Shown here: positions 4,940-6,718 of the stretch, one piece after another
Layout: each line of letters opens with the position of its first letter
Position numbering within the stretch: position 1 is the stretch's first letter
Position numbers and translations under genes: made by a program
Notes under the pieces: model-generated
What the model was told of the DNA's origin: nothing
What the model saw: only the letters and a program-made list of their open reading frames with translations
The model's database searches: none
Assembly: GCA_021795275.1 (NCBI GenBank)
Contig: JAJYPO010000122.1
Location: forward strand, 1-6,718
Direction: 5' to 3'
Source of the DNA: Nitrospirota bacterium
GTDB taxonomy: Bacteria > Nitrospirota_A > Leptospirillia > Leptospirillales > Leptospirillaceae
DNA: 6,718 nt

Positions 4940-6391
4940 GTGAAGGTTCTTCTGGTCTCGGCCAACCGCGAACACTTTCCTGATCCTGTTTTTCCCCTGG
5001 GGGCGGCCTACGCGGCGGCTGCGATCCGGAGTGTCGGCCATCGGGTCGTTGCCCTGGACCTCGCCTTCCTGACCGATCCCGAAAAAGCCCTGAGAGAGTC
5101 GATCCTGAGGGAAAAGGCCGACATACTCGCCTTCTCCCTCAGGAACCTCGACAATGCGGCCTATCCCCTGACGCGATTCTATCTCCCGGACTATCGGGCT
5201 CTCCTCAGGATCGCCCGTGAAACGATCGTCCAGACCGCACGTCCGAAGATTCCCGTCGTGGTGGGGGGATCGGCTGTCGGGCTCATGCCCGTCCCCCTTG
5301 TGAAGAGCCTCGAGGCCGACTACGGGGTGGCAGGTGAGTCGGAGGAGGCTTTCCCGGCGCTCCTCGAAGCCATCGAAAAGGGATGCGACCCTTTGGGAAT
5401 CCCGGGTATCGTCGGGGCAAAGGAGAGCGGGGGAGCGGTCACTCCTCTTCCTTTTCCGGATTCCCCTGTCACTCCCGTTGTGGAAGGAGGGATCTGGACC
5501 CGTCTTCGTCCGGCCCGGGACCTCTTTGACCTTCCGCGCTACATGAGGGTGGGGGGGATGGCCAATATCCAGACCAAGAGGGGATGCGTCTTCCGGTGCC
5601 GCTATTGCACCTATCCCCTTCTCGAGGGACGGGAGCACCGTCTCCGGGATCCCGAGGCCGTCGCGGACGAAATCGAGGAGCTTGTCGAGCGGGACAGGGT
5701 GCGTTCGTTTTTTTTCGTCGACAGCGTCTTCAATCTGCCTGCCTCCCATGCGGAGGGAGTCTCCCGGGCCCTGATCCGCCGGAAAATCCGGATACGCTGG
5801 TCGGCCTATGCCTCCCCCGCGGGACTCACCCGGGGCCTTCTGGAGACGATGGCGGCGGCAGGATGCGACGGTCTCGAGGTGGGAAGCGATTCCGCGGACG
5901 GAACAACTCTTGAGACCCTGGGAAAGGGTTTTTCCGTCGATCGGATCCTCGAAGTGGCCGAGGACTGTCGCAAGGTCGGGATACCTCTCTGCCACAGCCT
6001 TATCTTCGGGGGGCCGGGAGAGACGCCCGAAACGGTCCGACGCACCTGCCAGCTGATCGACGGAACGCGTCCGATGGCGGTGGTGGCCATGGCCGGGGTC
6101 CGTCTCTATCCCGGCACGCCTCTGGGAGACTGGGCCCTCTCCTCGGGTCTGGTGAAATCGGAGGAAGATTTCCTGGAGCCCCGATTTTTCATCGACCCGG
6201 CGGTTCGGTCTTTCCTGATCCCCTATCTCGAGGCCTTTTCCGCCGCCCGGGGAAACTGGATCCTTCCGGGGGTGGTGCCCCCCCTGGCCCCCATCACCCA
6301 ACGGATCATCCGGTTCATGGGGTACAGGAAGCCCCTTTGGCATCTTTTGAAATACGGAGTGTTCAAGAACCGGGTCTATCGGGACCGGTGA
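4940..6391 (+). CDS. B12-binding-domain radical SAM protein, resembling the lipid-biosynthesis-associated group
   Basis: The 483-residue protein (from GTG 4940) has an N-terminal Rossmann-like cobalamin-binding-type domain (about 1-150: MKVLLVSANR, PLGAAYAAAAIRSVGHRVVALD, VVVGGSAV) and a radical SAM domain (about 205-400). The 4Fe-4S motif is C216-xxx-C220-xx-C223 within TKRGCVFRCRYCTYP; the reduced cluster cleaves SAM to a 5'-deoxyadenosyl radical. GLEVGSDSA (311-319) and FGGPGET (356-362) are typical later elements of the barrel. The cobalamin-ligating DxHxxG motif is not seen, so any cobalamin may bind base-on or not at all. The YCTYP...EGR signature and the FFVDSVFN strand recall, from memory, a group annotated as lipid biosynthesis B12-binding/radical SAM proteins; that assignment is tentative. 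The substrate, and whether it methylates, are unknown. It has its own promoter, divergent from the c-di-GMP operon. The next gene starts 100 bases later on the same strand with no terminator seen between, so they may form an operon. Confidence 0.9.
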   Translation: MKVLLVSANREHFPDPVFPLGAAYAAAAIRSVGHRVVALDLAFLTDPEKALRESILREKADILAFSLRNLDNAAYPLTRFYLPDYRALLRIARETIVQTARPKIPVVVGGSAVGLMPVPLVKSLEADYGVAGESEEAFPALLEAIEKGCDPLGIPGIVGAKESGGAVTPLPFPDSPVTPVVEGGIWTRLRPARDLFDLPRYMRVGGMANIQTKRGCVFRCRYCTYPLLEGREHRLRDPEAVADEIEELVERDRVRSFFFVDSVFNLPASHAEGVSRALIRRKIRIRWSAYASPAGLTRGLLETMAAAGCDGLEVGSDSADGTTLETLGKGFSVDRILEVAEDCRKVGIPLCHSLIFGGPGETPETVRRTCQLIDGTRPMAVVAMAGVRLYPGTPLGDWALSSGLVKSEEDFLEPRFFIDPAVRSFLIPYLEAFSAARGNWILPGVVPPLAPITQRIIRFMGYRKPLWHLLKYGVFKNRVYRDR

Positions 6392-6479
6392 CAGGATCCT
6401 GCCGCCGAAAAGCGAACCATCGGCGCCGTGATCCCCTGACGAGGAGGGACGATCCGAAGGGATACGCCCATCAAGAACG

Positions 6480-6485
6480 AAGGAG
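6480..6485 (+). promoter_or_regulatory. Ribosome binding site of the partial downstream gene
   Basis: AAGGAG lies 6 bases before ATG 6492, an ideal Shine-Dalgarno. It is the main support for the start of a gene that is cut off by the window edge. Confidence 0.7.
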
Positions 6486-6491
6486 TCGCTC

Positions 6492-6718
6492 ATGGAAGAC
6501 ACCGCAAAACAGGCTGCCGCGACATTGCTGCAGGTTTACGCCGACATCGACCTCCTGGCGCTCGAACTCTGCAGCGACCGCCTCCCCTTTGCCCCCACGG
6601 CCGAGGCCCGAAAGGAACTGATGCGCCAGATCGGGGAGGAGGTCATCCATTTTTCCCTGCAGGAACGGACGCTGGAGCGGCTCGGTCGGCCGTTCCTGCC
6701 CGTCATTGACCTTTCTCG
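6492..6718 (+). CDS. Hypothetical protein, N-terminal 75 residues, possibly ferritin-like; continues past the window
   Basis: The open frame from ATG 6492 has a strong Shine-Dalgarno and no stop before the window edge. The visible part is helical and charged, with no signal peptide or membrane segment. E25 in LLALELCSDR and E50-xx-H53 in IGEEVIHFSLQE have the spacing of an E...ExxH pair, half of the di-metal site of ferritin-like four-helix bundles. The second half would lie downstream, so this is only a hint. Cysteine occurs once (C27). The gene follows the radical SAM gene in the same direction after 100 bases. That gap holds a perfect 10-bp palindrome (CAGGATCCTG, 6392-6401) right after the previous stop but no terminator, so co-transcription is plausible. 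I do not recognise the specific family. Confidence 0.68.
   Translation, partial: MEDTAKQAAATLLQVYADIDLLALELCSDRLPFAPTAEARKELMRQIGEEVIHFSLQERTLERLGRPFLPVIDLS

Noticed and set aside
6392..6401. Perfect palindrome CAGGATCCTG right after the radical SAM stop codon
   Set aside because: A 10-bp palindrome containing a BamHI site, without loop or T-run, so not a terminator; likely chance.
4856..6502. 548-residue minus-strand open frame opposite the radical SAM gene
   Set aside because: The plus strand carries CxxxCxxC and further radical SAM motifs. The minus translation is rich in Gly, Arg, Asp and Pro without a fold I can recognise, and it has no convincing upstream signals.

Overview
The window is GC-rich except for one AT-rich intergenic stretch. 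It holds the right end of a transposon, two cyclic-di-GMP (c-di-GMP) genes, a flavin reductase, a cobalamin-type radical SAM enzyme and the start of a further gene. Composition, the complex PAS-GGDEF-EAL protein and the TnpB element suggest a free-living Gram-negative bacterium. A Leptospirillum-like Nitrospirota member is my guess from general resemblance only; no marker gene here settles it.

Layout. Bases 1-270 (+) are the right end of an IS200/IS605-type element: the last 59 codons of tnpB (zinc ribbon and last RuvC aspartate), then a non-coding right end. A run of five stem-loops (124-260) looks like the 3' scaffold of a TnpB guide RNA (omegaRNA/reRNA). The element ends at about 270, so the guide would begin at 271, inside a gene for an EAL phosphodiesterase. 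That gene (to 1150, +) has lost its N-terminal part, including the EAL signature. It keeps the rest of the EAL fold plus a C-terminal domain resembling a CZB zinc-binding domain. Facing it on the minus strand is a probable two-gene operon: a 907-residue membrane-anchored PAS-PAS-GGDEF-EAL protein (4661-1938) followed 10 bases later by a ferredoxin-reductase-like flavoprotein (1927-1196). The flavoprotein's Shine-Dalgarno sequence overlaps the upstream stop codon.

The AT-rich gap 4662-4939 separates this operon from a plus-strand pair. It carries back-to-back sigma70-like promoters, both TTGAC(A/C)-N17-TATGGT, each associated with an inverted repeat that could be an operator. The plus-strand pair is a B12-binding-type radical SAM protein (4940-6391) and, 100 bases on, the first 75 codons of a gene (6492 to the window edge) with a possible ferritin-like E...ExxH pattern.

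How the parts may work together (inference). The 907-residue protein could make or degrade c-di-GMP in response to a periplasmic signal and to signals sensed by its PAS domains. Co-translation with the flavin reductase suggests a redox link. The disrupted EAL gene is a second turnover gene damaged by the transposon. The radical SAM gene belongs to a separate pathway, possibly lipid modification. The most notable points are the guide-RNA architecture whose guide reads into the gene the element broke, the EAL + CZB-like combination, and the symmetric divergent promoter region.
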